Source: Burkholderia sp. Ac-20365
GTDB lineage: Bacteria > Pseudomonadota > Gammaproteobacteria > Burkholderiales > Burkholderiaceae
Length of the DNA stretch: 64,000 bases
Direction: 5' to 3'
Assembly: GCF_017104715.1 (NCBI RefSeq)
Contig: NZ_JAAGPI010000008.1
Coordinates: forward strand, 248,001-312,000
The notes under the pieces were generated by a model, which saw only the letters and a list, made by a program, of their open reading frames with translations, ran no database searches and was not told the origin of the DNA. The position numbers were made by a program, and so were the translations under genes. Position 1 is the first letter of the stretch; every line of letters begins with the position of its first letter. Shown here one piece after another: positions 52,659 to 61,391 of the stretch.

Positions 52659-53663
52659 TCAGAAGTTGTATTGCTTGTAGTTCGTCTTGTCGACGTTCAC
52701 CCAGCCCTGGCCGCGCACGATGATGCCCTTGCCCGGACCCTTCTCGACCGTCACCTTCGTGTAGCCCGGAATGCCGAGGTCAGCACCGTTCTGCACGGTC
52801 TTGCCGTCGACCAGCATCTGCGCGACCTTGTTCATCGCCAGACCTGCCAGCTTCGGATCCCAGAACGCGATGCCGTTTACTGCGCCGCTTTCGAGGAACT
52901 TGCCGGCTTCCGTCGGCAGACCCGTGCCGTACACGCAGATCTTGCCTTGCATGCCAGCCTCTTCAACCGCGCGGCCAATGCCGATCACATCCAGCGAAGA
53001 CGAGCCCTGGAAGCCCTTCAGATCGGGATGCTTGCGCAGCACTTCCTTCGCGACTTCATACGCCTTCTCGCCGTCGTTGTTCGTTTCGAGCTTCGGCTCG
53101 ACGAGGTTCATCTTCGGGTACTTGGCCTTGGCATTGTTGATGCCGCCGTCGGCCCATTGCACCTGCGAGCGGCTGCCCAGCGAGCCGACCAGCACGGCCC
53201 ACTTGCCGTCGTCGTGCATGCACGAGGCGAGGCGCTCGTTCAGGCCCGCACCGTATGCGCTGTTATCGAAGGCTTCGATGTCGACCATCGTGTTCTTCGC
53301 GTTGTCCGCTTCATGCGTGACGACCTTGATGCCGCGATCCATCGCCTTCTTCAGCGCGGGTTCGAGCGTCGGCGGATCGTACGGAACGACGGCGATGGCC
53401 GTCACTTTCTTCGCGATCAGGTCTTCGATGATCTTCAGTTGCTGCGCGGCATCGGCGCGGCCCGGGCCCGTCTGATACGCCTGCACGCCGGGGTTGTCCT
53501 TCGCGAACTCCTTGACGCCTTCGTCCATCCGGTTGAACCAGTTGATGCCCGTCACCTTGACGACCGTGACGATCGTTTCGTTGGTCGCGGCCTGCGCAGC
53601 GGCGATCACGCCAAGCGCGAGTGCGCCGGTTGCGATGGCGGCGCTCAGTCGGGTCAGTTTCAT
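52659..53663 (-). CDS. Sugar ABC transporter substrate-binding protein (RhaS/LsrB-like)
   Basis: A 334-residue periplasmic binding protein with a signal peptide cleaved near AQA-A (residue 25). The segments VVKVTGINWFNRMDEGVKEFAKD, AVVPYDPPTLEPALKKAMDRGIKVVTHEADN and GTGLPTEAGKFLESGAVNGIAFWDP resemble rhamnose- and autoinducer-2-binding proteins. In this operon a deoxyribose or pentose ligand is more consistent with deoC and the kinase; this is inference. The ATG at 53663 is at the signal peptide; the upstream extension is discarded. Confidence 0.86.
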   Translation of the reverse strand: MKLTRLSAAIATGALALGVIAAAQAATNETIVTVVKVTGINWFNRMDEGVKEFAKDNPGVQAYQTGPGRADAAQQLKIIEDLIAKKVTAIAVVPYDPPTLEPALKKAMDRGIKVVTHEADNAKNTMVDIEAFDNSAYGAGLNERLASCMHDDGKWAVLVGSLGSRSQVQWADGGINNAKAKYPKMNLVEPKLETNNDGEKAYEVAKEVLRKHPDLKGFQGSSSLDVIGIGRAVEEAGMQGKICVYGTGLPTEAGKFLESGAVNGIAFWDPKLAGLAMNKVAQMLVDGKTVQNGADLGIPGYTKVTVEKGPGKGIIVRGQGWVNVDKTNYKQYNF

Positions 53664-53766
53664 GCGTGTGTCTCCTATGTCTTTAGTCGTTTGGTTCAAT
53701 GTCGCCCCTTCATGTGCATGTCAGCGGAAATCCAGGGCACCGATGTCCGCTAAAACTCTTGCAGTG

Positions 53767-54786
53767 CTAACGCCGCTGGTTCGGCTGCGCGAAACCGAAG
53801 ATCGCGCGCACGCGTTCGCCACCCGCAAATGCAAGCGATGCCAGCAACAGGAAACCCCACGCGCAGTCGCCAAAGAACTGCGACACGCCAAGCAGATTGA
53901 AGAAGCTCGAAAGGAATTGCAGCACCGTCGCCGCGAAAAACACGCAGATGATGCGGCCATAACCACCGGCAGGATTCACGCCGCCCATCACGGCTATCAG
54001 GATTGCGATCAGCAGATACGAATTACCGTAGTCCCATTTCGCGCTCGACGTATGCGTCACGCTGATCAAACCCGCGAGCGACGCGAGAATGCCGCACATC
54101 ATGTACGTGAGAATCAGCATGCGCGCACGCGGAATGCCCGTATAAAACGCAGCTTTCGGATTCGTGCCCATCAGATACAGACGCAGGCCGAACGGGCTGC
54201 GGCGCAGCAGCCAGCCGAGCACGACGACAGCCGCGATAAAGATCACGAACGAAACGGGCACCTGAAACCACGTGCCGTTGCCGATATCCGACAACGGCTC
54301 GACATAGTCGACGTGCACCGACGCGCCGTTGCTCAACACGACCGCACAACCCGTGAACAGCAACTGCGTGCCGAGCGTGCAGAGAATCGGCGTGAGGCGC
54401 AGACGCGCGATCACGACACCATTCAACAGCCCGCCGATTGCGCCCATCACAACGACGATCGCGCAAAAGACGCTCGTATAGAGCATCGGCGAATCGTCAC
54501 CGCTGATGAACTTCGGAACAATCAGCGCGGCGACCATGCCCGACAGGTTCGCGAGGCCCACACCCGACAGGTCGATGCCGCCATTACCCGACACCATCGA
54601 CAGCATGATGCCGAGCGCGAGTAGCCCGAGTTCGGGCAACTGGCCGCCCATCGATTGCAGGTTGTCGAGCGAAACGAACTGGCCATGCGAGATCCACGTC
54701 GCGGCGAGCACGACGAGCACGTTCACTGCCAGCAGAAAATTCAGTTGCCGGTCGCGAAAGAGGCCAGCGGAAAGCGAGGACTTCAT
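53767..54786 (-). CDS. Sugar ABC transporter permease (RbsC-like), first
   Basis: A 339-residue permease with about 9-10 helices, including LLALGIMLSMVSGNGGIDLSGVGLAN and the coupling segment LYLMGTNPKAAFYTGIP; VMGGVNPAGGYGRIICVFFAATVLQ near the end. It is a divergent paralog of the permease at 49992, so the importer is probably heteromeric in the membrane. AAGGAG stands about 10 bases before the ATG at 54786, which fixes the start; the frame extends 18 codons further upstream. Confidence 0.86.
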   Translation of the reverse strand: MKSSLSAGLFRDRQLNFLLAVNVLVVLAATWISHGQFVSLDNLQSMGGQLPELGLLALGIMLSMVSGNGGIDLSGVGLANLSGMVAALIVPKFISGDDSPMLYTSVFCAIVVVMGAIGGLLNGVVIARLRLTPILCTLGTQLLFTGCAVVLSNGASVHVDYVEPLSDIGNGTWFQVPVSFVIFIAAVVVLGWLLRRSPFGLRLYLMGTNPKAAFYTGIPRARMLILTYMMCGILASLAGLISVTHTSSAKWDYGNSYLLIAILIAVMGGVNPAGGYGRIICVFFAATVLQFLSSFFNLLGVSQFFGDCAWGFLLLASLAFAGGERVRAIFGFAQPNQRR

Positions 54787-54836
54787 GTCGGAACGAACTC
54801 CTTCATGCTGTGCGCCGCATCGCGCGGCGCACGCGC

Positions 54837-55796
54837 TCAATGCGTTGAAAGCGGATGACCGGCCTGTGCGAGCACGTCGTTGACTTCAGCGAGTGTCGGC
54901 ATCGACGGCGCGGTGCCGGGACGCGTGACAGAAATGCCAGCAAGCGCGCAACCGAAGCGTGTTGCTTCGACGGCATCCGCGCCGCGCGCAAGCGCTGCCG
55001 CAAAGCCGCCTGTGAAGCCATCGCCTGCGCCCGCTGTTTCCACTACGCGACCGCACTGGAATGCCGGCACGAACACCGACTGTTCCGCCGAATGCAGCAA
55101 CGCGCCCGCTTCGCCGAGCGTCACGATCACGTTGCGCACGCCCTTTTTCAGCAGCACATCAGCGGCGCGGCGTGCATCGTCGACATTGCTGACTTCGATG
55201 CCCGTCAGCGCGGCCGTCTCCGTTTCGTTCGGCGTGATGTAGTCGCACAACGGGAAGATGCTGTCGTCGAGCGGCAATGCGGGTGCCGGATTGAACACCG
55301 TCGTCACGCCATGTTTGCGCGCGACTTCGAGGCCGCGTTTTGCAGCCGCAACCGGCTGTTCGAGTTGCGTCACGAATACGCGTGCCGATGCGATGTCTGC
55401 TTCGATAGCGTCGACGTCGCCTGCATTCATCGTAGCGGCCGCACCGGAGGCGACGATGATCGCATTCTTGCCCGTCGTGTCGTCGACGAAGATATGCGCT
55501 GCGCCCGTCGATGCGCCGTCGATCGTCGACGCACGCGCCGTGATCCCTTCTGCTTCCCACGTGGCACGCGCAATCTGGCCGAACGCGTCGTTGCCCAGAC
55601 GCGTGCAGAACACGACGTCAGCACCCGCGCGCGCAGCAGCGACCGCCTGATTCGAGCCCTTACCGCCCGGCCCCATCTTGAACGCATTGCCCGCGATCGT
55701 TTCGCCGATCAGCGGCATGCGGTCCGCGCGAAACGTCAGATCCGTTACGAAGATGCCGAGAATGACGACACGCCCTTCTTTCTGTTGCGTAGCCAT
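54837..55796 (-). CDS. Ribokinase-family (PfkB) sugar kinase
   Basis: A 319-residue PfkB kinase with the sugar-binding GGKGSNQA (44-51) and the C-terminal ATP/anion-hole motif GAGDGF with catalytic D259. Ribokinase phosphorylates D-ribose at O5, and deoxyribokinases of the same family phosphorylate 2-deoxy-D-ribose. With deoC in the same operon, deoxyribokinase activity is the better inference. It begins four bases after the FucU/RbsD gene ends and 50 bp before the permease. Confidence 0.86.
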   Translation of the reverse strand: MATQQKEGRVVILGIFVTDLTFRADRMPLIGETIAGNAFKMGPGGKGSNQAVAAARAGADVVFCTRLGNDAFGQIARATWEAEGITARASTIDGASTGAAHIFVDDTTGKNAIIVASGAAATMNAGDVDAIEADIASARVFVTQLEQPVAAAKRGLEVARKHGVTTVFNPAPALPLDDSIFPLCDYITPNETETAALTGIEVSNVDDARRAADVLLKKGVRNVIVTLGEAGALLHSAEQSVFVPAFQCGRVVETAGAGDGFTGGFAAALARGADAVEATRFGCALAGISVTRPGTAPSMPTLAEVNDVLAQAGHPLSTH

Positions 55797-55800
55797 GGCG

Positions 55801-56265
55801 TCAGTCCTTCGGTGCGTCGGGCGCGAGCAGCACGCCCTTCTTGAAGATGAAGCAGCCGTAGCCGCGCGTTTCGCCCGTGGCGATCACGCAGTACGCCTTT
55901 TTCGCACGCGCATAGAACGCAAAGCGCTCGATACCGGCGAACGGCACGTTGCGCCCTTCGGCGTCATTCACTTCGGCTTGCGCTTCGCGCTGCACGGCAG
56001 GCAGCGTATCCGGCTCGCCGACCACTTCCATGCGCGATGCAGGATCGTCGACGAAAGTATCGAGCGGCAATACCGACAGCACCGCGCGAACCGCGCGCGG
56101 TCCGTCGACGCCGTCGAGCCGCAAGAGCTTGCCCGTCACGGTTTCCCGCGCGACCGAGTCGCCCGGGAAGTTCGCATCGCAAATCACCACTTCGTCGCCG
56201 TGGCCCATCGCACGCAGCGCGTGCAGCACATCGGCGTTCAACAGCGGGTCCAGATTCTTCAGCAC
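55801..56265 (-). CDS. RbsD/FucU family sugar mutarotase
   Basis: A 154-residue mutarotase-like protein of the FucU side of the family. It starts LKNLDPLLNADVLHALRAMGHGDEVVICDANFP with catalytic-type H22 in GHGD, and contains FYARAKKAYCVIATGETRGYGCFIFKKGV near the end. It interconverts sugar anomers so that the kinase or transporter receives the right form. It sits between the ALDH gene and the kinase, with 4 and 69-bp gaps. Confidence 0.86.
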   Translation of the reverse strand: MLKNLDPLLNADVLHALRAMGHGDEVVICDANFPGDSVARETVTGKLLRLDGVDGPRAVRAVLSVLPLDTFVDDPASRMEVVGEPDTLPAVQREAQAEVNDAEGRNVPFAGIERFAFYARAKKAYCVIATGETRGYGCFIFKKGVLLAPDAPKD

Positions 56266-56334
56266 GTTGTCTCCTCCGTTATTCGGTTGGCGCGCTATCG
56301 TTCTGTCATGCCCTGTCAGGCGATCAGAAAGCGA

Positions 56335-58734
56335 TCAGTCGCCGTACGGTATCCAGATGTTCTTGACTTGTGTTGCCTGGCGCAGGAACGCCGGGCCTTC
56401 GCTCGACGGGTCGAACCAGTCGAATGCGCGGCCATGGTCGACGAAGGTGCGCTTCAGATTGCCCACCGACTCGCGTTCGGCCAGCGCCGAATCCTTCGCG
56501 GAGCCGAAGCACCAGAGCGCATCGACATCGTCGTGCTTCGCGAGCGCGGGCAGCAATGCACCGCGTTCGCCCGTGACGATGTTGAGCACGCCCGCGGGCA
56601 CATCCGACGTCTCGACCACCTGATAGAAGTCGGTCACTGTAAGCGGACTCGACGAACTCGGCAACACTACAACACGATTGCCCATCGCCAGTGCAGGGGC
56701 AATCAGCGAAATGAAAGACAGGAGCGGCGCTTCGTCGGGGCACGCAATGCCGATCACGCCGAGCGGCTCGTTCATCGCGAGCGCGACGCCGCGCAGCGGC
56801 GGCGTATGCACCGCGCCGTCGAACTTGTCGGCCCATGCAGCGTACGTGAAGAGACGCGTCACCGATGCATCCACTTCGCGGCGCGCTTGCGTCTCGCTGA
56901 CGCCCGTGCGTCGAACCAGTTGATGCGCGAATTCATGCGCGCGCACCGCGAGATTTTCAGCGAGGTAATAGATCACCTGCGCACGGTTGTGCGTAGTAGC
57001 CTGCGACCACTTCTGCGCGCCGCGCGCCGCCGCGACGGCATTGCGGATGTCCTTGCGATTGCCCTCGCCCACTTCGCCGACGACGGTGCCATCGGCGCCA
57101 TAAACGGGCAGCGTGTAGCCGCTATCCGGCCGCGCCTGCTTGCCGCCGATAAAGAGCTTCGCGGTGCGGTCGATTGCAAATACATCGGCACCTTGCGGCG
57201 CGTCTTGTGTCTGCGTCGACGCATCCGTCACACGATGCACCGGGCGGCGCTCTTCGAGTTCGAGCCATGCCTTCGGCTTCACGTATTCGTAGATGCCTTC
57301 GCGGCCGCCTTCGCGTCCATAACCCGACTCGCGATAGCCGCCGAAACCGACTGCGGCATCGAACAGATTCGTCGCGTTGACCCACACCACGCCGCTTGCA
57401 AGGCGCGGCGCGATATCGAGCGCGCGGCCGATCGTCTCACTCCAGATGCTCGCGGCAAGGCCATAACGCGTGTTGTTAGCGAGCGCAACGGCTTCGTCGG
57501 GCGTGCGGAACGTCATCGTTACGAGCACGGGGCCGAAAATTTCTTCCTGCGCAAGCGTCGACGCGGGCGCTACGCCTGTGACGAGCGTCGGCGGATAGAA
57601 GCAGCCGTCGGCGGGCACCGTCGTTTGCGTCGACTGATAAATCTCGCAACCTTCGAGGCGCCCCGCTTCGACGAGCGATTCGATGCGCTCCAGCTGCACC
57701 TTGTCGACGATCGCGCCGATATCGATGCTCTTGTCCAGCGACGGGCCAACGCGCAGCGTCGCCATGCGACGCTTGAGCTTGTCGATGAAGCGCGCCGCGA
57801 CGCCTTCCTGCACCAGCAGACGCGAGCCTGCGCAGCACACCTGGCCCTGATTGAACCAGATCGCGTCGACGACGCCTTCGACTGCACCGTCGAGGTCGGC
57901 ATCGTCGAACACGATGAACGGTGACTTGCCACCCAGTTCCAGTGTCAGCGATTTGCCCGTGCCTGCCGTCGCCGCGCGAATCTGGCGGCCCACTTCCGTC
58001 GAGCCGGTGAAGGCGATCTTGTCGACGCCCCAATGTTCGACGAGCGCGGCGCCCGTGCGCCCGTCGCCCGTGACGACGTTCAGCACGCCTTTGGGCAGGC
58101 CCGCGCGATGCGCCAGTTCCGCGAACAGCAGCGCCGTGAGCGGTGTGTATTCGGCCGGCTTCAGCACGACGCAGTTACCTGTTGCGATAGCAGGCGCGAT
58201 CTTCCACGCGAGCATCAGCAATGGGAAATTCCAAGGCACGATCTGGCCGATCACACCGAGCGGCGCGAAGTCCTTGAACTCGCTGTCCTGCAGCTGCGCC
58301 CAGCCTGCGTGATGCAGAAAGTGCCTTGCTACAAGGGGGATATCGATGTCGCGCGTTTCGCGGATGGGCTTGCCGTTATCGAGTGCTTCGAGCACGGCAA
58401 AGAGTCGGCTGTGACGTTGCACCATGCGCGACAGCGCATACAGATGACGTGCGCGCCCGGCGCCGCCCAATGCCAGCCAGCCCGGCTGCGCGGCGCGCGC
58501 TGCGGCGACGGCGGCATCGACGTCAGCGGCATCGCCTTGTGAAATGTGCGCGAGCAGTTCGCCCGTCGCGGGTTCATGCGATGCGAAACGCTCGCCCGCT
58601 GCGGGCGCGCGCCATCCACCGTCGATGAAATGGCCGAACGTCGCGTCATGCTGCGCGAGCCATGCACGCGCGGGTTGATCGTCCTCGGGTGCGGGACCGT
58701 ACTCCATCGATGAAAAATACTCGGCTACGCTCAT
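56335..58734 (-). CDS. Two-domain aldehyde dehydrogenase (ALDH16-like)
   Basis: A 799-residue protein with two ALDH modules. The first (about 30-500) has N169 in PWNFP, the general base E266 in LELGGK and the catalytic C300 in NQGQVCCAG, so it should be an active NAD-dependent dehydrogenase. The second (about 530-799) repeats the coenzyme-binding fold but ends without the GQxC catalytic segment; it is a pseudo-domain. This layout matches the ALDH16 family. In an operon with deoC it likely oxidises acetaldehyde to acetate. The ATG at 58734 lies 13 bases after the deoC stop. Confidence 0.85.
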   Translation of the reverse strand: MSVAEYFSSMEYGPAPEDDQPARAWLAQHDATFGHFIDGGWRAPAAGERFASHEPATGELLAHISQGDAADVDAAVAAARAAQPGWLALGGAGRARHLYALSRMVQRHSRLFAVLEALDNGKPIRETRDIDIPLVARHFLHHAGWAQLQDSEFKDFAPLGVIGQIVPWNFPLLMLAWKIAPAIATGNCVVLKPAEYTPLTALLFAELAHRAGLPKGVLNVVTGDGRTGAALVEHWGVDKIAFTGSTEVGRQIRAATAGTGKSLTLELGGKSPFIVFDDADLDGAVEGVVDAIWFNQGQVCCAGSRLLVQEGVAARFIDKLKRRMATLRVGPSLDKSIDIGAIVDKVQLERIESLVEAGRLEGCEIYQSTQTTVPADGCFYPPTLVTGVAPASTLAQEEIFGPVLVTMTFRTPDEAVALANNTRYGLAASIWSETIGRALDIAPRLASGVVWVNATNLFDAAVGFGGYRESGYGREGGREGIYEYVKPKAWLELEERRPVHRVTDASTQTQDAPQGADVFAIDRTAKLFIGGKQARPDSGYTLPVYGADGTVVGEVGEGNRKDIRNAVAAARGAQKWSQATTHNRAQVIYYLAENLAVRAHEFAHQLVRRTGVSETQARREVDASVTRLFTYAAWADKFDGAVHTPPLRGVALAMNEPLGVIGIACPDEAPLLSFISLIAPALAMGNRVVVLPSSSSPLTVTDFYQVVETSDVPAGVLNIVTGERGALLPALAKHDDVDALWCFGSAKDSALAERESVGNLKRTFVDHGRAFDWFDPSSEGPAFLRQATQVKNIWIPYGD

Positions 58735-58747
58735 GGGATCGGTCTGC

Positions 58748-59758
58748 TCAGGCAACAGGGTGACGGTTGAAGGCGGAATAACGGCCAGTCGCATAGTATT
58801 CGAGCTGGCGTTCGATATCGGCGAGAAGACTGGACGCGCCGAAGCGGAACAGTTCGGGTTCGAGCCACGCGCGGCCCAGTTCTTCTTTCATCAGGATCTG
58901 AAACGACAGCGCGGTCTTTGCGTTCGACACGCCGCCCGCCGGCTTGAAACCGATCAGCATGCCCGTGCGCGCGTGGTATTCGCGGATCATGCGCGCCATC
59001 ACGAGCGACACGTCGAGCGTCGCGTTCACGCCTTCCTTGCCCGTCGACGTCTTGATGAAATCGGCGCCTGCCATCATGCAGATCATCGATGCGCGCGCAA
59101 CGTTCGACAGCGTTTGAATATCGCCCGTCGCGAGGATCGCTTTCAGATGCGCTTCGCCGCATGCTGCGCGGAAGTCACGCACTTCGTCGTAGAGCGCCTG
59201 CCAGTTGCCCGTCAGGACATGCTCACGGGTGACGACGATGTCGATTTCCTGCGCGCCGTCCGCCACCGATGCTTCGATTTCCTTCAGTTTCAGCGGATGC
59301 GGAATCAGGCCAGCCGGGAAACCCGTCGATACCGCTGCAACGGGAATGCCGCTGCCGGCGAGTGCATCGACGGCGGCCGCGACGAAGCGGTGATACACGC
59401 ACACGGCGCCTGTCGTGATGCTATGCGGCGGCACGCCGAGCGCGGCGAGGATGTCGGCGCGTACCGGCTGACGCGCTTTCGCACACAGACGCCGCACACG
59501 GCCTTCCGTGTCGTCGCCATTGAGCGTCGTCAGGTCGATGCAGGTGACGGCTTTAAGCAGCCACGCGGCCTGCGCATCCTTCTTGACGGTGCGTCGCGTG
59601 CCGATGGTCGCGGTGCGCCTTTCGACAGCCGACTGGTTCACACGCAGGCCATCGAGCCATGCGAGATCGAAAGGCACGCCCGGATTGCGGGCGGGATGAA
59701 TGTGGGCTGCGCGCCGCAGCGCGACCACCGACGAAGACTGCGTAGGAGCTTCAGGCAT
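58748..59758 (-). CDS. deoC: Deoxyribose-phosphate aldolase
   Basis: A 336-residue class I aldolase that splits 2-deoxyribose 5-phosphate into glyceraldehyde 3-phosphate and acetaldehyde. Catalytic residues are visible: D173 in EIDIV, K206 in HLKAIL, the Schiff-base K236 in FIKTSTGKEG and K272 in GFKPAGG. The length and N-terminal extension resemble the eukaryote-like DERA type more than the 250-residue E. coli enzyme. An ATG at 59815 would add 19 residues, and neither start has a strong ribosome binding site. It is the first gene of the eight-gene minus-strand operon. Confidence 0.88.
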   Translation of the reverse strand: MPEAPTQSSSVVALRRAAHIHPARNPGVPFDLAWLDGLRVNQSAVERRTATIGTRRTVKKDAQAAWLLKAVTCIDLTTLNGDDTEGRVRRLCAKARQPVRADILAALGVPPHSITTGAVCVYHRFVAAAVDALAGSGIPVAAVSTGFPAGLIPHPLKLKEIEASVADGAQEIDIVVTREHVLTGNWQALYDEVRDFRAACGEAHLKAILATGDIQTLSNVARASMICMMAGADFIKTSTGKEGVNATLDVSLVMARMIREYHARTGMLIGFKPAGGVSNAKTALSFQILMKEELGRAWLEPELFRFGASSLLADIERQLEYYATGRYSAFNRHPVA

Positions 59759-59984
59759 AGACGTCCACTGGTTTGTGCGATGCACAACAACGGCTGATGG
59801 TTTATTTGCAGCCATCCTACATCGGTTGATAGAATTCTAACAAGTGTCGTTATGATTGTTTCCAGATTTCACGCTTGCGCTTGCGCCTGAATATGCCGGT
59901 TGAGGCCTTGCCAGGTAAGGGTTTTGTCGGTGCCGACAGCAGGGATTGGTGTTTTCACCAGGGGTGTGATGGTGTGCTTCTGAT
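59759..59984. other. Presumed deoC operon promoter region
   Basis: About 226 bp between deoC and repeat R4. It must hold the promoter of the deoC operon unless that lies inside R4. The sequence around 59820-59860 is AT-rich; no operator is evident. The part next to R4 is G/T-rich on the plus strand. Confidence 0.45.
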
Positions 59985-60725
59985 TTGTCTCGTGACGCTG
60001 GTTTGGTTTGCTTGTGTTTTTGCTGGCATCCGCGTGATGTTTTGCCTGCTTCAGGCGTTGCCCCTGTGCGGGGCGGCACTTACTTTCTTTGCCGCCGCAA
60101 AGAAAGTAAGCAAAGAAAGCGGGCTAACACCGCCCGTTCTTGACCTCCGCCTGAGGGCCCCCAACAGTTCCTCCACTTCACACGGTAACTTCTCAGTCAC
60201 CGCCCGCTGCCGGCGCCCGGAATAAGCGCCTCACCCATTTGAATCACCCGTAGCGTAGCTAGGGGCAGCGAATGGTTACGGCCGCCCAGGTGGCAAACTG
60301 TGTGTAGGTCGTAGTGCTTCACACCCAGGCGCTCCTACGACACCGATCCTGCTTTTCAGTCCGGAGTGAATACGTGTGCGCCGCGACAGCCTACACACAG
60401 TTTGCCGCTATAGAACGTAGGCAAATTGATCGCGCATGTGGCGACGCGGGAGCGGGAAGCGGGTGATGAGCCAATTCGAAGCGTTGGCAGCGGGCGTTGA
60501 GAAGAGCGATGCCGCGAACAGGACGGGGGCGTTGGGGGCCCGTGGGCAACTACAAGAACTGGCGGTGTTGAGCGGCTTTCTTTTGCCTACTTTTCTTTGC
60601 CGCGGCAAAGAAAAGTAGGTGCCGCCCCGCACAGGGGCAACGCGTGAAGCGGGCAAGACAAAACGCGGATGCCAGCGCACAAGCGCAAGCAAAACAAAAA
60701 ACCAAAAACCAAAAACCAAAACGCC
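59985..60725. repeat. R element copy 4 (complete), between divergent genes
   Basis: Left hairpin 60079-60110, inner pair GGCAAACTGTGTGTAGG (60292-60308) and CCTACACACAGTTTGCC (60390-60406), perfect 34-bp palindrome 60586-60619, then A/C-rich AAAAACC heptamers (about 60689-60722). Unlike R2 and R3 it separates divergent genes (deoC operon and hsp20), so it cannot serve only as a terminator. Confidence 0.9.
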
Positions 60726-60778
60726 ATTTGCGGGCACCGCAACCCCTTTTCAACAGCCCATTTTTTGCAAAATCGGCA

Positions 60779-60808
60779 CTTGAAAGTTTCCACAGGCTTC
60801 CTATCTAT
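60779..60808 (+). promoter_or_regulatory. Sigma-32-type heat-shock promoter of the hsp20 pair
   Basis: CTTGAAA (60779-60785), a 14-bp spacer and CCTATCTAT (60800-60808) match the RpoH consensus (CTTGAAA and CCCCATnT). It lies about 130 bases before the first hsp20 ATG. Confidence 0.75.
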
Positions 60809-60915
60809 CGACACATCAGCGCAGCAGCCGCACCAACCTATCGGCTCTGCATATATCCACTTCGTTTGTCGCGGCACGACGGGCACATCGGCATACTCAG
60901 GCCGGCGCGCTTCGC

Positions 60916-60933
60916 CGCTCAGAGGAGAGAGCG
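60916..60933 (+). promoter_or_regulatory. Small hairpin holding the hsp20 Shine-Dalgarno in its loop
   Basis: CGCTC (60916-60920) can pair with GAGCG (60929-60933), leaving AGAGGAGA in the loop just before the ATG at 60937. A role as RNA thermometer is possible but not shown; the stem is only five base pairs. Confidence 0.35.
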
Positions 60934-60936
60934 ACC

Positions 60937-61377
60937 ATGAGTGACTTCTATTTCGGCACCGACCTGTTCAGCGAACTCGACCGCTTGCAGCGGCACGTGT
61001 CGGGTGCGTTCGGCGGCTTCCCTTCGAGCCTGCGTTCGAGCCGTTCGGGCGCGTTCCCGAACCTCAATATCGGCAGCACCGAAAACACGATCGAAATCGT
61101 CGCGTTCGCACCCGGCATCGATCCAGCGAAGCTTGAACTATCGATCGACAAAGGTCTGCTGACCATCGCCGGCGAGCGCGCCGCTGCTCGCCCAGCGCGT
61201 GACGAAGGCGCACGCGCCTATGCGCAGGAGCGTTTCAACGGACCGTTCCGCCGCGTCGTCGAACTGCCGCAACAGGCCGATCCCGACAACGTACAGGCAC
61301 GCTACGTAGACGGCCTTCTGCTGATCACGGTCGGCAAGCGCGAAGCGTCGAAGCCGCGCGCAATCACGGTTCAATAA
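60937..61377 (+). CDS. Small heat-shock protein Hsp20 (class with alpha-crystallin domain), first
   Basis: A 146-residue holdase chaperone. An N-terminal arm with FYFGTDLFSELDRLQRHV precedes the alpha-crystallin domain (about 38-130), with FAPGIDPAKLELSIDKGLLTIAGER and RFNGPFRRVVELP, and a C-terminal tail. It binds unfolded proteins without ATP. AGAGGAGA lies 8 bases before the ATG. It is co-transcribed with the second Hsp20 (14-bp gap) from a sigma-32-like promoter. Confidence 0.92.
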   Translation: MSDFYFGTDLFSELDRLQRHVSGAFGGFPSSLRSSRSGAFPNLNIGSTENTIEIVAFAPGIDPAKLELSIDKGLLTIAGERAAARPARDEGARAYAQERFNGPFRRVVELPQQADPDNVQARYVDGLLLITVGKREASKPRAITVQ

Positions 61378-61391
61378 TTCGAGGTGAAATC

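Noticed and set aside
55678..57924. A 748-codon plus-strand frame antisense to the FucU, kinase and ALDH genes
   Set aside because: It is the mirror of real genes in high-GC DNA; arginine/histidine-rich composition, no domains.
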